A stretch of 17,622 nt of DNA from a bacterium (GTDB lineage: Bacteria; Gemmatimonadota; Gemmatimonadetes; Gemmatimonadales; Gemmatimonadaceae). The stretch is from positions 1 to 17,622 of the forward strand of contig JAJZRK010000044.1 in NCBI GenBank assembly GCA_021802745.1, given 5' to 3'. The notes beneath the pieces were generated by a model. It searched no databases and was not told the origin of the DNA. It was given only the letters and a program-made list of their open reading frames with translations. Made by a program: the position numbers and the translations under genes. This document shows positions 15,576-17,622 of this stretch, piece by piece (the first letter of the stretch is position 1; each line of letters starts with the position of its first letter).

Positions 15576-17189
15576 GTGACCCGCGTGCCGCCCGAAAAGT
15601 CCCCGGCGCGCAGCGCGGGAGGAGCGGCGCTCGTCGCGGCCGGCATCCTGCTGAGCCGCTTGTTTGGCCTCGTCCGCAACCGCCTCCTCGGCCACTTCCT
15701 CGGGACGAGCGATGCCGGCGACGCGTTCAACGCGGCCATCCGCATCCCGAACATCCTGCAGAACTTGTTTGGGGAAGGCGTGCTGTCGGCGTCGTTCGTG
15801 CCGACGTACAGCCGCCTGCTCGCCGAGGGAAGCGACGAGGAAGCCGGGCGCGTGGCCGGCGCCGTGGGCACGCTGCTCGCGCTGACGAGCGCCGTGCTCG
15901 TGCTGGTCGGCGTCGTGCTGACGCCGTATGCCGTCGCGATCATCGCGCCCGGATTCACCGGCGAGAAACGCGACCTGACCATTCGCCTCGTGCAGGTGAT
16001 GTTCCCGGGCGTGGGCATCCTCGTGCTCTCGGCCTGGGCGCTGGGCGTGCTGAATTCGCACCGGCGGTTCTTCCTGCCGTACGCGTCGCCGGTGGCGATG
16101 AACGTGGTGATGATCGCCGCGCTGCTGGGCTTCGGGCCGTCCCTGGCGGGCGATGCGCCCGGTCAGGCGCGGCTTGCCGGCGTGCTGGCCTGGGCCTCGG
16201 TGCTGGGGAGTCTCGCGCAACTCGCGGTGCAGGTGCCCACCGTGCTGCTCGTGGATCGCCGCCTGCGCGCGCGCCTCGACACGGCGAATGCGAACGTGCG
16301 CATCGTCCTCGCGCAATTCACCCCGGTCTTCGTGGGGCGCGGGGTCGTGCAGCTCAGCGCGTACGTGGACAACGTGCTGGCGTCGCTGGTGAGCTCGGGC
16401 GCCGTGGCGGTGCTGTCGTACGCCCAGGTCATCACGATGCTTCCCGTCTCGCTCTTCGGCATGTCGGTGTCGGCTGCTGAACTGCCGGCGATGTCGGGCA
16501 CCGTGGGCACCGACGACGAGGTGGCGCACATCCTTCGCCGCCGGCTCTCCGACGGATTGCATCGCATCGCGTTCTACGTGATCCCGTCGTCGATGGCTTT
16601 CCTGACGATTGGCGACATCATCGGCGCGACGCTGTACCAGACCGGACGGTTTGGCCGTTCGGACGTCGTGTGGATGTGGGGCGTGCTCGCGGGATCAGCG
16701 GTGGGCCTGCTTGCTGGCACGCTCGGCCGACTGTACGCCTCCACGTGGTACGCGCTGCGCAACGCCCGCACGCCGCTGCGCTTTGCGGTGCTCCGTGTCG
16801 CGCTCACCCTGGGCCTGGGATGGGCCGCGGCGCTCTGGCTGCCCGGAGCGCTCGGCGTTGACTCGAGGTGGGGTGTTGCCGGGCTCACCGCCTCGGCCGG
16901 TGCGGCGGCGTGGGTGGAGTGCCTGCTGCTGCGGCGCTCGCTCGTGCCGAGGCTTGGGGACGTCGGCGTAGACCGCCCGTACCAGGTGAAGCTCTGGGGC
17001 GCGTCGGTCGGCGCCGCGATCGTGGCGTGGGGGGTGAAGCTCGTGCTCGGGGTGGAGCATCCGCTCTTCCTCGGGTTCGTGGCGCTGCCGTTGTACGGCG
17101 CGACATATCTGGCCGCCACCGCGTCGCTGGGAATCCCGGAGGCGTCGGCCATGGCCGGACGGGTGCGACGGCTCGTGGGCGGTCGCTGA
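15576..17189 (+). CDS. murJ: Lipid II flippase MurJ
   Basis: MurJ (MOP exporter superfamily) moves the peptidoglycan precursor lipid II across the inner membrane. The 537 aa product is a very hydrophobic polytopic protein, consistent with the usual 14 transmembrane helices. The N-terminal signature is clear: GILLSRLFGLVRNRLLG (about 23-39, containing R28 and R34, matching the essential R18 and R24 of E. coli), then DAFNAAIRIPNILQNLFGEG (49-68) and SASFVPTYS. Later MurJ-like blocks include MFPGVGILVLSAWALGVLNS, FVGRGVVQLSAYVDNVLAS and SLFGMSVSAAELPAMS. The GTG start at 15576 gives the standard N-terminus, but its ribosome site is weak. Other MOP flippases (O-antigen type) fit less well. Confidence 0.95.
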   Translation: MTRVPPEKSPARSAGGAALVAAGILLSRLFGLVRNRLLGHFLGTSDAGDAFNAAIRIPNILQNLFGEGVLSASFVPTYSRLLAEGSDEEAGRVAGAVGTLLALTSAVLVLVGVVLTPYAVAIIAPGFTGEKRDLTIRLVQVMFPGVGILVLSAWALGVLNSHRRFFLPYASPVAMNVVMIAALLGFGPSLAGDAPGQARLAGVLAWASVLGSLAQLAVQVPTVLLVDRRLRARLDTANANVRIVLAQFTPVFVGRGVVQLSAYVDNVLASLVSSGAVAVLSYAQVITMLPVSLFGMSVSAAELPAMSGTVGTDDEVAHILRRRLSDGLHRIAFYVIPSSMAFLTIGDIIGATLYQTGRFGRSDVVWMWGVLAGSAVGLLAGTLGRLYASTWYALRNARTPLRFAVLRVALTLGLGWAAALWLPGALGVDSRWGVAGLTASAGAAAWVECLLLRRSLVPRLGDVGVDRPYQVKLWGASVGAAIVAWGVKLVLGVEHPLFLGFVALPLYGATYLAATASLGIPEASAMAGRVRRLVGGR

Positions 17190-17197
17190 CGAGCGGC

Positions 17198-17203
17198 TAG
17201 ATT
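17198..17203 (+). promoter_or_regulatory. Possible -10 element before uvrC
   Basis: TAGATT lies 14 nt before the uvrC ATG in the 28-nt murJ-uvrC gap and stands out in GC-rich surroundings. It resembles TAGCTT (13864-13869) before bshC. No -35 consensus is seen 16-18 bp upstream, so support is weak. Confidence 0.2.
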
Positions 17204-17217
17204 CCGGGCGAGGCCCC

Positions 17218-17622
17218 ATGCGCACCGTCCCCGACGCCATCACCCAGAAGCTGACGCACCTTCCGGACACGCCTGGCGTGTACCTCTGGAAGGGCGCCGA
17301 CGGCACCGTGCTGTACGTGGGCAAGGCCAAGCGCCTGCGCCAGCGCGTGCGCAGCTACGTGGCGACGGACCATGCGACGACCTCCAAGACGCGCGTCCTG
17401 ATGGACCACGCGGTGGATCTCGAGACGATCGTCGTGCCCAGCGAGGAGCATGCGCTGATTCTCGAGCACAACCTCATCAAGGAGCATCACCCGCGGTTCA
17501 ACGTGATGCTGCGCGACGACAAGACATACCCGTACGTGAAGGTGACGGTGCAGGAGCCGTACCCCCGTGTGCTGGTGACGCGGCGGGTCCTCGACGATGG
17601 CGCGCAGTATTACGGCCCGTTC
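17218..17622 (+). CDS. uvrC: Excinuclease ABC subunit C (UvrC), 5' part cut by the window end
   Basis: UvrC makes the two incisions flanking DNA damage in nucleotide excision repair, with UvrA and UvrB. The first 135 codons are present and the frame is open to the last base. The GIY-YIG nuclease domain is complete: LPDTPGVYLWKGADGTVLYVGKAKRLRQRV (one continuous block, about 14-43; conserved GVYL and YVGKA parts hold the GIY and YIG positions), then ILEHNLIKEHHPRFN and the family hallmark DDKTYPYVKVT, with YYGPF at the edge. GCGAGG (17208-17213) is the ribosome site, 4 nt before the ATG. It follows murJ by 28 nt. The UvrB-binding and C-terminal nuclease domains lie outside the window. Confidence 0.97.
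   Translation, partial: MRTVPDAITQKLTHLPDTPGVYLWKGADGTVLYVGKAKRLRQRVRSYVATDHATTSKTRVLMDHAVDLETIVVPSEEHALILEHNLIKEHHPRFNVMLRDDKTYPYVKVTVQEPYPRVLVTRRVLDDGAQYYGPF

Noticed and set aside
1..17622. tRNA, rRNA, CRISPR array, insertion sequence, prophage or attachment site
   Set aside because: None seen: gaps are short, no repeat-spacer pattern or terminal inverted repeats were found, and all genes are core envelope or housekeeping functions with uniform composition.

Overview
The window is a GC-rich chromosomal segment (roughly 70% GC by eye) carrying fifteen genes, all on the + strand and almost without gaps. The gene set points to a diderm, LPS-making bacterium. I infer Gemmatimonadota or a near relative in the wider FCB group, from high GC, a fused lpxC-fabZ gene, a ClpC-type unfoldase and a bacillithiol-type bshC gene in an LPS producer. 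The phylum call is inference; no ribosomal RNA or marker comparison was possible.

Layout. (1) 2-1882: 3' part of clpC (AAA+ unfoldase), followed by a strong hairpin at 1898-1931. (2) 1954-11999: a ten-kilobase outer-membrane/lipid A operon in the order bamA, ompH (skp), lpxD, lpxC-fabZ, lpxA, a Gfo/Idh/MocA oxidoreductase, lpxB, a DUF374 acyltransferase, lpxK. From lpxD to lpxK every junction overlaps by 4 or 8 nt, so translation is probably coupled. (3) 12041-13828: glutamate dehydrogenase and rlmH, 12 nt apart. (4) 13988-17189: bshC and murJ. (5) 17218-17622: 5' part of uvrC, running off the window end. No gene-free stretch exceeds 300 bases; the longest is 159 bases (13829-13987).

How the genes work together. 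LpxA, LpxC and LpxD build UDP-2,3-diacylglucosamine. FabZ serves the same 3-hydroxyacyl-ACP pool that LpxA and LpxD consume. LpxB joins the disaccharide and LpxK adds the 4'-phosphate. The DUF374 enzyme is a candidate late acyltransferase. BamA inserts outer-membrane proteins and OmpH/Skp chaperones them. The UDP-diacylglucosamine pyrophosphatase (LpxH/LpxI/LpxG), the Kdo transferase and LpxL are not in the window. The oxidoreductase sits between lpxA and lpxB, the position where GnnA occurs in species that make amide-linked (GlcN3N) lipid A, but no GnnB aminotransferase accompanies it.

Most unusual signal. The hexamer RTCGAY is nearly absent: I found two copies, against dozens of sister NTCGAN words. 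All 20 Ile-Asp pairs avoid ATC, and 32 of 33 Val-Asp pairs avoid GTC. This looks like selection against a specific DNA word, such as a restriction or modification site, written into the codon choice of every gene.
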